NCBI RefSeq assembly: GCF_001705515.1
Contig: NZ_MDJS01000001.1
Coordinates: 310,001 to 374,000 of the forward strand
Origin: Mucilaginibacter sp. PPCGB 2223
Lineage (GTDB): Bacteria > Bacteroidota > Bacteroidia > Sphingobacteriales > Sphingobacteriaceae
Direction: 5' to 3'
Length of the DNA: 64,000 bases
Under the pieces are notes generated by a model that was given only the letters and a program-made list of their open reading frames with translations, made no database searches and was not told where the DNA came from. Shown in pieces: positions 45,001 through 54,395 of this stretch; the first letter of the stretch is position 1; every line of letters begins with the position of its first letter. The position numbers and the translations under genes were made by a program.

Positions 45001-46449
45001 ATGATATCAATCAATAAACTTTTCACTGCAGTTGCCCTGTATACGTTTTGGTCAACTCAGGTAGTGCACGCACAAATCGGTAAGCCTTTTATACATGATC
45101 CATCTACCATCGCGCTGAGCGACGGGAAATATTACACCTTTGGTACCGGCGGTGGAGGATTGATTTCTGAAGATGGCTGGAGCTGGAATGGCGGAGCTGT
45201 GCGGCCCGGTGGCGGAGCGGCTCCGGATATTTTGAAAGTCGGCGATCGTTATCTGATCGTGTACGGCGCAACCGGTGGTGGCCTGGCGGGAGGGCATGCC
45301 GGTAAAATTCTGACTATGTGGAATAAAACCCTTGACCCAAAATCTCCCGATTTTAAATACTCTGACCCGGTTGTAGTGGCATCTTCCGATGGTGTGGAAG
45401 ATCAGGATGCTATTGATCCGGGATTATTGTTAGACCCAACCGACGGACGCCTATGGTTATCTTACGGTACTTATTTCGGTTACATCCGTTTAGTGGAACT
45501 GGACCCAAAAACAGGAGAACGCATAAAAGGCAATAAAGCATTAGATATTGCTATTGATTGTGAGGCGACAGATTTGATGTATCAGGACGGTTGGTATTAC
45601 CTGCTCGGAACCCATGGTACCTGTTGCGACGGCCCGAACTCAACATACAATATTGTAGTTGGGCGTTCGCGAAAAGTAACCGGCCCGTATGTAGATAACA
45701 TGGGCAGGGAAATGTTAAAGGGTGGTGGTAAAATGGTTTTGGCTGCCGGCGACAGGTTGATTGGGCCGGGCCATTTTGGGCGTGTTGTTGTTGAACCCGG
45801 CGTTCAAAAAATGTCATGCCATTACGAGGCCGACTTAGATCAAAGCGGCCGCAGCGTATTAGGCATCCGCCCCTTGCTCTGGAAAAATGGATGGCCCGTC
45901 GCCGGCGATAATGTAAAACCGGGAACCTATGAGATCGAATCTGAGCGTAGAGGGTACGCATTAGGGCTAAAAGTAGACTTTGTACGCATGCCGGGTAGAA
46001 TGCGGTTTAACCGCAACGCCGACGAACCGGTTAAACCCGTACCATCACAGGAACTGGCAGATGTAATCAAAACCTGGCCAACCGGAAATATCGATCTGAG
46101 GATTGATGACTATATGTTTCGCCCTCAACAAAAATGGACCGTAACGCCCGTTCTGGAGGCAGGCGGATATCTTGGCGGGCCTTATTATAAGATCGTGATT
46201 GCAGGAACTGATCGGGCATTGGCCGCAACGGCAGATGCTGAAGTAACCACGGTTCCAACATTTACCGGTGTCCCCGAACAATTATGGCGAATTGATCAAT
46301 TGACGGACGGGACTTATAGAATTATGCCGAAAGTGATACCAAATTCAAAGGAATCATTAGCTCTTGTATCTTCCGGCGACAGTACACCTACGCTGGCCAG
46401 GTTTGATATGAATAGCGACAATTGTAAATGGAATTTCAGGTCTCATTAA
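45001..46449 (+). CDS. GH43-family arabinanase-like glycosidase with C-terminal beta-trefoil-like domain
   Basis: 482 residues, signal peptide to VHAQ. GH43 propeller with base Asp in IHDPSTIAL, Asp in AIDPGLLLD, and acid Glu in DCEATDLMYQDGWYY; the sequence context is closest to endo-arabinanase/arabinofuranosidase-type GH43. After about residue 350 the chain changes to a repeat-like stretch (YKIVIAGTDRALAATAD, QLWRIDQLTDGTYRI, KWNF at the end), which looks like a ricin-type trefoil/CBM13 module. It may trim arabinose-containing side chains. Co-transcribed with the small secreted protein upstream. Confidence 0.84.
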   Translation: MISINKLFTAVALYTFWSTQVVHAQIGKPFIHDPSTIALSDGKYYTFGTGGGGLISEDGWSWNGGAVRPGGGAAPDILKVGDRYLIVYGATGGGLAGGHAGKILTMWNKTLDPKSPDFKYSDPVVVASSDGVEDQDAIDPGLLLDPTDGRLWLSYGTYFGYIRLVELDPKTGERIKGNKALDIAIDCEATDLMYQDGWYYLLGTHGTCCDGPNSTYNIVVGRSRKVTGPYVDNMGREMLKGGGKMVLAAGDRLIGPGHFGRVVVEPGVQKMSCHYEADLDQSGRSVLGIRPLLWKNGWPVAGDNVKPGTYEIESERRGYALGLKVDFVRMPGRMRFNRNADEPVKPVPSQELADVIKTWPTGNIDLRIDDYMFRPQQKWTVTPVLEAGGYLGGPYYKIVIAGTDRALAATADAEVTTVPTFTGVPEQLWRIDQLTDGTYRIMPKVIPNSKESLALVSSGDSTPTLARFDMNSDNCKWNFRSH

Positions 46450-46451
46450 AA

Positions 46452-46468
46452 AGACCTGGCGGCAGGTC
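46452..46468 (+). terminator. Weak hairpin after GH43
   Basis: GACCTG (46453-46458) pairs with CAGGTC (46463-46468) around a GCGG loop; only a poor T-rich tail (TATATTTTTA) follows. A third arm, CAGGTCT at 46437-46443 inside the GH43 end, could pair instead with AGACCTG. Confidence 0.45.
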
Positions 46469-46560
46469 ACTATATTTTTACGGGTTATGCCTGTCGGTTC
46501 TTAAAGGTTAATATAGTACATTAAAATGCACTAATAATAAATAGCAGGTTTTTAATTAAA

Positions 46561-46587
46561 TTTTTAGGTTTGATCGAAACCTAAAAA
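46561..46587. promoter_or_regulatory. 11-bp perfect palindrome over the GH3 -7 element
   Basis: Arms TTTTTAGGTTT (46561-46571) and AAACCTAAAAA (46577-46587) with a 5-nt spacer, ending 15 bp before the GH3 start codon. A perfect -7 match, TAGGTTTG (46565-46572), lies in the left arm. The two-box element is absent here. It is a candidate operator, or a leader hairpin if transcription begins upstream. Confidence 0.5.
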
Positions 46588-46602
46588 CCGGATTTAAAAC
46601 TT

Positions 46603-48768
46603 ATGAAAGTTGTTCTTTTATTACTAACGCTGTTATCATGTTCAATTTTATGTTGCCAGGCTCAGCATCATCCACAAACAGACAAAGAAATAGCAGTTAA
46701 AGTTGATAAGTTGATCCGGCAAATGACCCTGGAAGAGAAAGTGGGAATGATTCATGGCAATTCGCTATTCACTTCCGCAGGGGTTAAACGATTGGGAATT
46801 CCGGATTTTGTGATGTCCGACGGCCCGCATGGAGTACGTTTGGAACACGGCCCTAACTATGTCAGGCCAAAAGATTTAAAGGATGCCGGTACTTATTTGC
46901 CTACCGGCGTATGCCTGGCGGCCACGTGGAACCCGGCTTTAGGTTATCAGTTCGGAGCAGTATTAGGAAGTGAAGCGAGTTACCGTGGTAAAGATGTCAT
47001 CCTTGGGCCGGGTATCAACATTATTCGTACAGCCTTAAACGGCCGGAATTTTGAATATCAAAGCGAAGACCCTTTCCTGATAGCTAAAATGGCAGTTGGC
47101 TATATTAAGGGTGTTCAAGATCAGGGTGTATCCGCCTGTGTTAAACATTTTATGGCAAACAACCAGGAACTGCTCAGAACCAGTATTGACGTGCAGATGA
47201 GCGACCGGGCCCTGAATGAGATTTATTTGCCTGGGTTTAAAGCAGCCGTCACCATTGGCAAAGTAAATACCCTCATGGGGTCGTATAACAAGTTCAGAGG
47301 GCAATGGGCTACCCAGAACGATTATCTGATCAATCAAATACTAAAAAAAGACTGGGGGTTTAAAGGGATAGTGATAAGCGACTGGGGGGCCGTTCATAGC
47401 ACAGACCAGGCGTTATGGAATGGAACTGATCTGGAAATGGGAACCGATCTCGGCATGCGGCCCAGGGTGGATTATGGTAAATTTTATATGGGTGATACGG
47501 TTATTCATTTGGTAAAAGCCGGAAAGATGCCAGAATACCTTATTAATGAAAAGGTGCGCCGCATCTTATATGTGATGTTTAAAACAAACATGATCGATGG
47601 CCATAGAAAACCAGGTGAATACAACACAAAGAGCCATCAGCAAACCGCATTAAAAATAGCTGAAGAAGGCATCGTCTTACTTAAAAATCAACATCAAACT
47701 CTCCCGTTGACGGCCGGTACCAAATCGATTGCCGTTATCGGCTACAACGCGACAAGGCCGCAAGCTTTAGGCGGCGGCAGTTCACAGGTGAAGGCATTTT
47801 ATGAGGTAACGCCGCTTGAAGGCTTAAAGAATGTTGCAGGTACAAATGTCCAAATAACTTATACGCAAGGTTATAAAATTGAGCGTGGTGGCGTTAGCGA
47901 TGCAAAGATGATCGAAGAAGCTGTACAAGCTGCTTCCAAGGCCGATGTTGCTATTATTGTTGGCGGCTGGACACATGGGTATAACTATGCTGAGTGGAAA
48001 GATAACGCGTATGATGCAGAAGATACAGATAAGCCCGATATGTTGATGCCATTCGGACAAGATGAACTGATCCGGGCAGTGGTAAAAGCAAACCCTAAAA
48101 CGGTAGTTGTTTTATTGGGCGGTGGACCTGTCGACATGACCCAATGGATAGATAATACACCTGCAGTCATACAGGCCTGGTATCCGGGTATGGAAGGCGG
48201 TAATGCGTTAGCAAAAATAATTTTCGGGCAGGTCAACCCTTCAGGTAAGCTGCCCATGTCATTCCCCAAGAAACTGGAAGACGAGCCTGCTCATAAATTA
48301 GGAGAATATCCCGGAAATGGTGTTACTGTTAATTACAACGACGATATTTATGTGGGATACCGCTTTTATGATACTTTTAATGTAGCCCCTCAGTTTGCTT
48401 TTGGGCACGGCCTTTCTTATACCACGTTTAAATATGGCAACCTCAGGATCTCGGCAAACAGTGGTAAAACAGTCATCAGCTTTAAAATAAAAAATACCGG
48501 GACGATTGCCGGCGCGGAAACGGCCCAACTGTATATCAAACAGGAAAAATTAAATTTACCGCGGCCAGAGAAAGAATTGAAAGGATTTGCAAAGCTATTT
48601 TTAAAAGCCGGCGAAGAAAAAACGGCGACCTTAACCTTAGACAAAGATGCTTTTCAATACTTTAATGATCTGAAAGGTCAATGGGTATCCGATGCAGGTT
48701 TCTTTGACATGATCATCGGAAGTTCCTCAAAAGATATCCGTTTAACCGGACGGGTATTTCACCAATAA
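46603..48768 (+). CDS. GH3-family beta-glucosidase/beta-xylosidase (no PA14)
   Basis: 721 residues with a signal peptide (to CQAQ). Classic GH3: N-terminal barrel with GIPDFVMSDGPHGVR, LGPGINIIRT, KHFMANNQE and nucleophile Asp260 in VISDWGAVHS; C-terminal alpha/beta sandwich (GGGSSQV, GWTHGYNYAEWKDN); Fn3-like tail (about 610-720). It differs from the other GH3 (16721) by lacking PA14 and by a SDWGAV nucleophile context, closer to the beta-glucosidase branch. It could clear short xylo- or gluco-oligosaccharides. A bidirectional terminator lies between it and the convergent SusD-like gene. Confidence 0.88.
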   Translation: MKVVLLLLTLLSCSILCCQAQHHPQTDKEIAVKVDKLIRQMTLEEKVGMIHGNSLFTSAGVKRLGIPDFVMSDGPHGVRLEHGPNYVRPKDLKDAGTYLPTGVCLAATWNPALGYQFGAVLGSEASYRGKDVILGPGINIIRTALNGRNFEYQSEDPFLIAKMAVGYIKGVQDQGVSACVKHFMANNQELLRTSIDVQMSDRALNEIYLPGFKAAVTIGKVNTLMGSYNKFRGQWATQNDYLINQILKKDWGFKGIVISDWGAVHSTDQALWNGTDLEMGTDLGMRPRVDYGKFYMGDTVIHLVKAGKMPEYLINEKVRRILYVMFKTNMIDGHRKPGEYNTKSHQQTALKIAEEGIVLLKNQHQTLPLTAGTKSIAVIGYNATRPQALGGGSSQVKAFYEVTPLEGLKNVAGTNVQITYTQGYKIERGGVSDAKMIEEAVQAASKADVAIIVGGWTHGYNYAEWKDNAYDAEDTDKPDMLMPFGQDELIRAVVKANPKTVVVLLGGGPVDMTQWIDNTPAVIQAWYPGMEGGNALAKIIFGQVNPSGKLPMSFPKKLEDEPAHKLGEYPGNGVTVNYNDDIYVGYRFYDTFNVAPQFAFGHGLSYTTFKYGNLRISANSGKTVISFKIKNTGTIAGAETAQLYIKQEKLNLPRPEKELKGFAKLFLKAGEEKTATLTLDKDAFQYFNDLKGQWVSDAGFFDMIIGSSSKDIRLTGRVFHQ

Positions 48769-48871
48769 TAAGCGCGATATAAGCAGGCAACAAGCTAAAG
48801 CTTAATGTGCGATGCTCCCGGGTTTAAGAGATATAAGCGTGCAACCTTTGATTTTCTGATTGAGCTATTGC

Positions 48872-48903
48872 AAAAATGCCGGTCAATTGCGGCCGGCATT
48901 TTT
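48872..48903. terminator. Bidirectional terminator between convergent GH3 and SusD-like genes
   Basis: Perfect 11-bp stem AAAAATGCCGG (48872-48882) / CCGGCATTTTT (48893-48903) with a 10-nt loop. It has A runs on one side and T runs on the other, so it serves both strands. Confidence 0.85.
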
Positions 48904-48928
48904 ATCAATATATAGACTAAACAAACAA

Positions 48929-50479
48929 TTATTTGTCCCAAAAAACACGCGTATCCATATTATCTGCTCCGCCGATATCTGCAACGGCAGCCTGATAGTT
49001 CGTCAGGTTTGCTGAAAGTTCAAGGGTAGGGTAGACATATCTGCGGACAAACCCTCCGGTTATACTTTGACCGGCAATGGTGTTGGGTGATAAAGCAGGA
49101 AAACCACTTCTCCTGAAGTTGGCCCAGGCTTCGGCTCCGTTGCCCCACGATGCGATCCAATATTGAGTATTGATGAGATTTAATGCATTTGCCGGACTGT
49201 AGGCATTGACGGGATTATTAATAAAGGCGTTTTCTGTAGATAGGGGAATCGTGGCCGACGGGCTGTATGTGGCCCATTGATCCATCGCTGCCCGGATACC
49301 GTTCGCATAGTAAACGTCAGGTGTGCTTCCGCCGGGTATCCACCCCCTGAATGCTGCCTCGGCCAATAGTAACTGTGTTTGTGCGTAGGTTACAAAAAAC
49401 TGCGGCGCTGTTAAGCTGCCCAAATAGGTGTAATTTATTTGCGAATAGTTATAGCCTGAGCCATTCGCTCCCCTAAAGCCGGGCGCCGTAGCTAAGGTGG
49501 CACTGCTGTAGCCTATCGGTAAACCGAACTGATCAGCCGACAACGTATCCGGCACACCGCTCGTTGCTGCGGCAGGATTGGGGTATTTCGCCGATATGTA
49601 TTTCAATCGCGGGTCGCCAGAGTTTTTTAGCTGGTTCACAAAAGGCTCGGCCAAATAATACGTATTGGTTAGGGTAGACAGATTTTGACTTACCGGATTA
49701 ACGTAAGTCACATTGTATTTCAAATAGCAGTTGTCGGCGTTCGAGGTCATCACCCCACCGGCAAATGCAGTTTGCACTATATTCTGCGCTTTGGTTGCGT
49801 CGTATTTTGAATACCGCATGCCCACACGTAGCAATAAGGAATATCCTAATTTTTTCCATTGTGCGACATTACCACCATAAAATACGTCCGCCGTAACGAT
49901 GTCCTTCGCAGGATCAAGCCCGGCTGTCGCGTTCGTCAATTCGTTTACCAGATCGGCGTAGATAGCGACTTGATTGTCATATTTCGGTGTAAGGATGTTG
50001 CCCAGATAAGCCTGGCCTGCTTCGCTATACGGAACATCGCCATAAGTATCAACCAATACCATAAATTGATACGCTTTTAAGATCCTGGCCTCGTTATATA
50101 AGTTTGTCCTGGCAGCATTGCCCTTCAACTGGCTCAATATCTGCACCAACAATTGAACCGGCCCGGCTGAAGTTGTAGCTCCTGTATTGGTGCCCGTAAA
50201 CTCGGCGTTCCATCTTTGGGCGGTGTAAGTTTGGTTGACCTGGTTAAAATTAAATGCTGAGGTAATACCCGTAAATGGATTGATGAATTGCTGTACAACC
50301 GTTGGCTCTGTTTCCATAATGGCTGCGTAGGTGCTAAATTCTGCATTGGTAAATAAAAACGAGGCGTCAAGTTGCGTTGGATTGTTCGGACTGATATTCA
50401 AGGTATCAAATCCTTTATTGCAGCTGCTTACCAATGTAATGCAGATTGCTGAAATTAAAATACTGGTTATATTTTTCAT
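48929..50479 (-). CDS. SusD-like outer-membrane lipoprotein (pair 2)
   Basis: 516 residues. Lipobox VSSC with Cys20. The opening (NKGFDTLNISPNNPTQLDASFLF) and the composition match the SusD-like group 2 proteins (SusD/RagB superfamily), a branch distinct from the pair-1 SusD. Visible features: ARILKAYQFMVLVDTYGDVPYSEA, YGGNVAQWKKLGYSLLLRVGMR and FVTYAQTQLLLAEAAFRGW. It follows its SusC by 13 bp. Proteins of this branch are not always glycan-binding; the ligand is unknown. Confidence 0.9.
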   Translation of the reverse strand: MKNITSILISAICITLVSSCNKGFDTLNISPNNPTQLDASFLFTNAEFSTYAAIMETEPTVVQQFINPFTGITSAFNFNQVNQTYTAQRWNAEFTGTNTGATTSAGPVQLLVQILSQLKGNAARTNLYNEARILKAYQFMVLVDTYGDVPYSEAGQAYLGNILTPKYDNQVAIYADLVNELTNATAGLDPAKDIVTADVFYGGNVAQWKKLGYSLLLRVGMRYSKYDATKAQNIVQTAFAGGVMTSNADNCYLKYNVTYVNPVSQNLSTLTNTYYLAEPFVNQLKNSGDPRLKYISAKYPNPAAATSGVPDTLSADQFGLPIGYSSATLATAPGFRGANGSGYNYSQINYTYLGSLTAPQFFVTYAQTQLLLAEAAFRGWIPGGSTPDVYYANGIRAAMDQWATYSPSATIPLSTENAFINNPVNAYSPANALNLINTQYWIASWGNGAEAWANFRRSGFPALSPNTIAGQSITGGFVRRYVYPTLELSANLTNYQAAVADIGGADNMDTRVFWDK

Positions 50480-50492
50480 GTTTTATTGAGCA

Positions 50493-53400
50493 TTAGAATT
50501 TTATATTCATGTTAAAACCATAGGTGCGTATGGTTGGTAATGATGCTTGCTCATATCCTGTCAGATTGTCGCCGCTTGAGGATATCGCTTCAGGGTCAAT
50601 GTTTGGCGTGTACTTCTTAATGATCAGCACATTGTGGCATACTGCTGAAAGCACTAAACTTTTGACATACTTTTTATTGATAAACTTAGACAGGTCATAA
50701 CCCAGGGACAGGCTTCGTAGCTTGATAAAGCTCGAACTGTAAACAAAAGGATCGAGTATATTGGTGGAACGGTAATTGGCGTAAAAATCCTCAGCGTTTA
50801 CTGCGGTAGTATTTGGCTGCCCATTGGTTGTATTTACTCCAGGAAAAGTCACCCCGCCAACCCGGCCCGGTAATGATTCTTTTGATAACCCCTCTCTTAA
50901 TAAGTTTAGGTTCGTACTGGATAATACTTTACCCCCGGCTTTATAATCAATATGCGCGGTAAACATAAAGCCTTTGTAATTCACCGTATTGATCCATCCG
51001 CCGGTTGAAGTAGGTAAGCCGCTGCCAAAATTAACGGGTAAGGTGCTTGCAATAGGTTTGCCGCCCGTGAGGAGTATGTTTCCTGAAGCGTCGCGTTTAT
51101 AAGTTGCACCTTGAATTTGGTTAAGCGGTAACCCTACCACGTCGGCGATCGTTCCGAAAAATTCAGGGCTGCCCACAACAAGTTGTGATTGATTGTTGGC
51201 TAAGGATAAAACCTTTGACGAATTGAAGGCACTGTTAAATGCTGTCTTCCATGTTATTGTTTGGTTTCGAACAGGTATCAGCTCAAGGTTGAATTCGAGA
51301 CCCTTATTGTCTAATCCGCCTAAGTTAACCAGCGTGCTGCTATATCCGGTAGAGGCGGAAAGGCTGATCGGGACAGCCTGATTAGTGGTTTTTTTGTCAT
51401 AAGCGGCTACATCCAAATTGACGCGGTTATTGAACATGTGCAACTCCAACCCAATCTCTTTTTCATTTACACCAAAAGGTTTGATCCGCGGGTTTGGTGA
51501 TGATGTGTTGTTAATGCTCCCCAATGGCAGGCCGTTGAACGTATTTTGAGACAATGCAAAAGTTAACGCATTATACGGAGCTACTCCCTGGGCGCTTCCC
51601 GTTTCGGCTATTGCAACCCTGACCTTTCCAAAATTAAGCCAGGTTACATTCGGCAGCAATTCCGAAAAAACAAAACTACCGCTGATGGAAGGGTAAAAAT
51701 AATGATCAATATCCATAGCCAATACCGAATACCAATCTGTACGGCCCGTAACGTTTAAATAAAACAGACTTTTATAAGAAAGCTCGGCGGTACCATACAA
51801 AGAATTGACTGTCTGTTTAGATAAGTTATAACTGGAGGTTGTTGTTACCCCGTTCCCGATGGTGTATAAGCCGCGTATATAAAAATTGGTCACGCTTTCG
51901 CTAAAAGTTGAAGTACTTAAAGGAAAGTTATTACCACCGACAGTGGCGTTGAAGGCAAAATTCCTCCAGGTATGCCCACCGCCCAGCAGAAAATCGAAGT
52001 TGTTTTGGCGGTTGTTTACCGTGTTGATGGCATAACCGCCATTAAACAAGCCCGACGGAGCCGAACCGACAGACAAGGTCCCCGTTGGCGTATTTGACTC
52101 AAAAGTGGTTTGTAAAAGATCCATATTGGCACGGCCCTGCAGGTATAACCAGTCAAAGAACTGGTACCGAACTACGGCGGTCCCTAATAAATGATCTTTG
52201 GTTTGCCTTTGAAACTGGTTGGCTAAAATCCAATATGGGTTAGTAATGGTAGAGAAGCGCGAGGTAGGTGTTTCATTGCCGTTGGCATCTGTTGCGCCTG
52301 CTTTAAGTACGTTAAAATCTGTCGAGTTGGCAAGCCTGTATATCGATGTTGGGATCGATAAACCTTGTATCCCGATAACCGGTGGATTATTGTTAAACTC
52401 GTGGCTATAGTTCACATAAAACTGTGCCGATAGTTTGTCGGTAAGTTTATAGTTGATGCCTATATTAAATATCTTTTTGTGGAAATCGTTGTTTGGTACA
52501 ATACCATCGGCATCCTGGTTAGCGAACGAAACCCGGAAACTGCCTTTATCATTTCCCCCCGAGATGGCAACGGTATTGCTCCATGAGGGTGCAACTCTGA
52601 AAAAAGTACTTACGCGGTTTTTAACAGGTGCATAAGGGCGTTGAACCCCGTCGAACTGGTAAGTTGGCACATTATCAAATGGTACGCCAAAACTCCAGGC
52701 ACCAGAGCTTTGAGCAGTACCCTGCGACGATGGGCGGATATTATTCTCGCCCTGCCCGTATTCGTACTGAAAGTCCGTATAATCAAGTGCCTGGCTTTCG
52801 GTGAAATTTGAATTAAACTCGATGCCAACGCCTGTATTTTTAGCGCCGCTTTTAGTAGTTATAATAATTGCCCCGTTAACGGCCCGTGAGCCATATAACG
52901 CTGCTGCCGTAGATCCTTTTAAAACGGTCATCGTCTCAATATCATCCTGATTGATCCCCTGTAAATTGTCCCCCTGGTCGATCGATTGGGTATAACCATT
53001 AGTGCTGCTCGCGCCTTGCGACATCGGTAGCCCATCAATTACAATCAGTGGCGAATTGTCGGCCGTAAAAGATGATTGCCCACGTAACCGGATCTTTGTA
53101 CTTCCGCCCGGGCCTGCCGCAGGAGGTGATACATCCAAACCGGCCACCTGTCCTTCAAGGGCATTGGCAAGGTTAGTTGTACGATTGGTTTGCATTGCCT
53201 GAACATCAGCTTTCTGGGCTGAGTAACCAAGGCTTTTTGCCTCTCTTTTAATACCGAGCGCGGTGACAATTACCTCGCTTAAAGCACTCGATGCCGGCGT
53301 CATTGAAGCATTTACAGTAGTTTGATTACCGACGGATATTTCCAGAGGTATATAACCAATAAAAGTAAATACCAGCACTGCGCCGTTGTTGGCAACACTC

Positions 53401-53633
53401 AATTTATAGTCTCCGGACGCATTGGTAACCGTTCTGTTTTGGGTGCCTTTTTCAGTGACGGTTACGCCGGGTAAACCGCTCCCTTTTTCGTCTGTTACCT
53501 TACCGGTAACCGTTTTTAAAACAAATATGGCTGTAGAAGCAGGTGCAGCTTTGGTAACTCCTGTATATTGCAAGAGCACGACTGCGGTTAAAACAGCACA
53601 CGTAAATAATGATAGTAATGACTTTTTTTCCAT
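50493..53633 (-). CDS. SusC/RagA-type TonB-dependent outer-membrane transporter (pair 2)
   Basis: 1046 residues: signal peptide, carboxypeptidase-regulatory-like domain (about 40-120: VTGKVTDEKGSGLPGVTV), TonB-box region (SEVIVTALGIKREAKSLGYS), plug (VAGLDVSPP, SPLIVIDGLPM, TVLKGSTAAALYGSRAVNGAIIITTK) and barrel to the terminal Phe. The GIKREAKSLGYS segment marks a different SusC subtype from pair 1. It is divergent from the AraC gene over a 762-bp region. With no hydrolase in its own unit and a sugar-acid catabolic operon nearby, its cargo could be an oxidised pentose-containing compound (inference). Confidence 0.93.
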   Translation of the reverse strand: MEKKSLLSLFTCAVLTAVVLLQYTGVTKAAPASTAIFVLKTVTGKVTDEKGSGLPGVTVTEKGTQNRTVTNASGDYKLSVANNGAVLVFTFIGYIPLEISVGNQTTVNASMTPASSALSEVIVTALGIKREAKSLGYSAQKADVQAMQTNRTTNLANALEGQVAGLDVSPPAAGPGGSTKIRLRGQSSFTADNSPLIVIDGLPMSQGASSTNGYTQSIDQGDNLQGINQDDIETMTVLKGSTAAALYGSRAVNGAIIITTKSGAKNTGVGIEFNSNFTESQALDYTDFQYEYGQGENNIRPSSQGTAQSSGAWSFGVPFDNVPTYQFDGVQRPYAPVKNRVSTFFRVAPSWSNTVAISGGNDKGSFRVSFANQDADGIVPNNDFHKKIFNIGINYKLTDKLSAQFYVNYSHEFNNNPPVIGIQGLSIPTSIYRLANSTDFNVLKAGATDANGNETPTSRFSTITNPYWILANQFQRQTKDHLLGTAVVRYQFFDWLYLQGRANMDLLQTTFESNTPTGTLSVGSAPSGLFNGGYAINTVNNRQNNFDFLLGGGHTWRNFAFNATVGGNNFPLSTSTFSESVTNFYIRGLYTIGNGVTTTSSYNLSKQTVNSLYGTAELSYKSLFYLNVTGRTDWYSVLAMDIDHYFYPSISGSFVFSELLPNVTWLNFGKVRVAIAETGSAQGVAPYNALTFALSQNTFNGLPLGSINNTSSPNPRIKPFGVNEKEIGLELHMFNNRVNLDVAAYDKKTTNQAVPISLSASTGYSSTLVNLGGLDNKGLEFNLELIPVRNQTITWKTAFNSAFNSSKVLSLANNQSQLVVGSPEFFGTIADVVGLPLNQIQGATYKRDASGNILLTGGKPIASTLPVNFGSGLPTSTGGWINTVNYKGFMFTAHIDYKAGGKVLSSTNLNLLREGLSKESLPGRVGGVTFPGVNTTNGQPNTTAVNAEDFYANYRSTNILDPFVYSSSFIKLRSLSLGYDLSKFINKKYVKSLVLSAVCHNVLIIKKYTPNIDPEAISSSGDNLTGYEQASLPTIRTYGFNMNIKF

Positions 53634-54012
53634 AATTTAATTAGGTTAATAGATTAAAATTTGAAACAAAGATTCCCTTGCAGCTTGAAAAGCCGCCTGT
53701 AGTTTCGGGAAAGTAAGGGAGGAATGCGGCGCCAACCCAGGAACCGCCCTGCTGGATATTGAGTAAATTTATCTCATATGATTACAATTTAGTTGTGTTT
53801 ATTTAATTGGTTTGATCAGGTATCACAGCCAATCAACAGGATTATTTAAAACTATTCGCTATCACGCACACTTAAACATGCAATCATCAGTTTAACTACC
53901 TTGTTGAAATAAAATCGGTACTAATAAATTAACAGTATTACCGGTTATGTAATTGGTTTGCAACTTTTATGTTACGAAACAAATAAAGACAACTTCTGTG
54001 AAAAGTAATTTC

Positions 54013-54046
54013 AGTATCAAAGCAAAAAATTGTAACATATTAACAT
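54013..54046 (+). repeat. 34-bp repeat, copy 1 (candidate AraC operator)
   Basis: Begins AGTATCAAAGCAA, ends ATATTAACAT. Matches copy 2 at 29 of 34 positions; the differences are mostly in the central A/T stretch. Confidence 0.8.
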
Positions 54047-54160
54047 GGTCAGCCAAAAGCAATCCCATGTACTGAAATGACGACAATGTGCCTCGTTAGT
54101 TGGTGCTTCTGATCACCCAATCATCTAATAGCTGTGTTGAAAAGTTAAACTATGGAGTTT

Positions 54161-54194
54161 AGTATCAAAGCAATTTTTTGTAATATATTAACAT
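54161..54194 (+). repeat. 34-bp repeat, copy 2 (candidate AraC operator)
   Basis: Begins AGTATCAAAGCAA, then six T, then GTAATATATTAACAT. Lies 148 bp from copy 1 (about 14 helical turns) in the same orientation, 201 bp before the AraC start codon. Confidence 0.8.
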
Positions 54195-54395
54195 TGTTGT
54201 TTTTGATGCTTTTCCTGTGTTTTTATGTAACTATCTGTATGTCAAAAACTTATTTTATTTTAAAAACTGCTCGGGCTGTGTTTTTGGACTATAAAAGCAC
54301 AAGAAAGACGAAAAAACAATGGCTCAAACAACCAGGCATTGCAAAGTATCGGGCAGAATGTATAAATTACAACTGTAATTAACCAATTATAATAC

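Larger units (their letters stand above)
53634..54395. other. Long divergent region between SusC (pair 2) and AraC
   Basis: 762 bp, AT-rich, with no gene I can support; a 76-codon frame at 54152-54382 is rejected. It contains two of the three 34-bp repeats (54013-54046 and 54161-54194). A partial third match to the end of the repeat, TAATAAATTAACA, lies at 53922-53934. Confidence 0.6.

Noticed and set aside
54152..54382. 76-codon plus-strand frame with a hydrophobic stretch before araC
   Set aside because: It overlaps repeat copy 2, has poor codon usage and low-complexity AT-rich sequence, and there is no recognisable start signal. It looks like chance.
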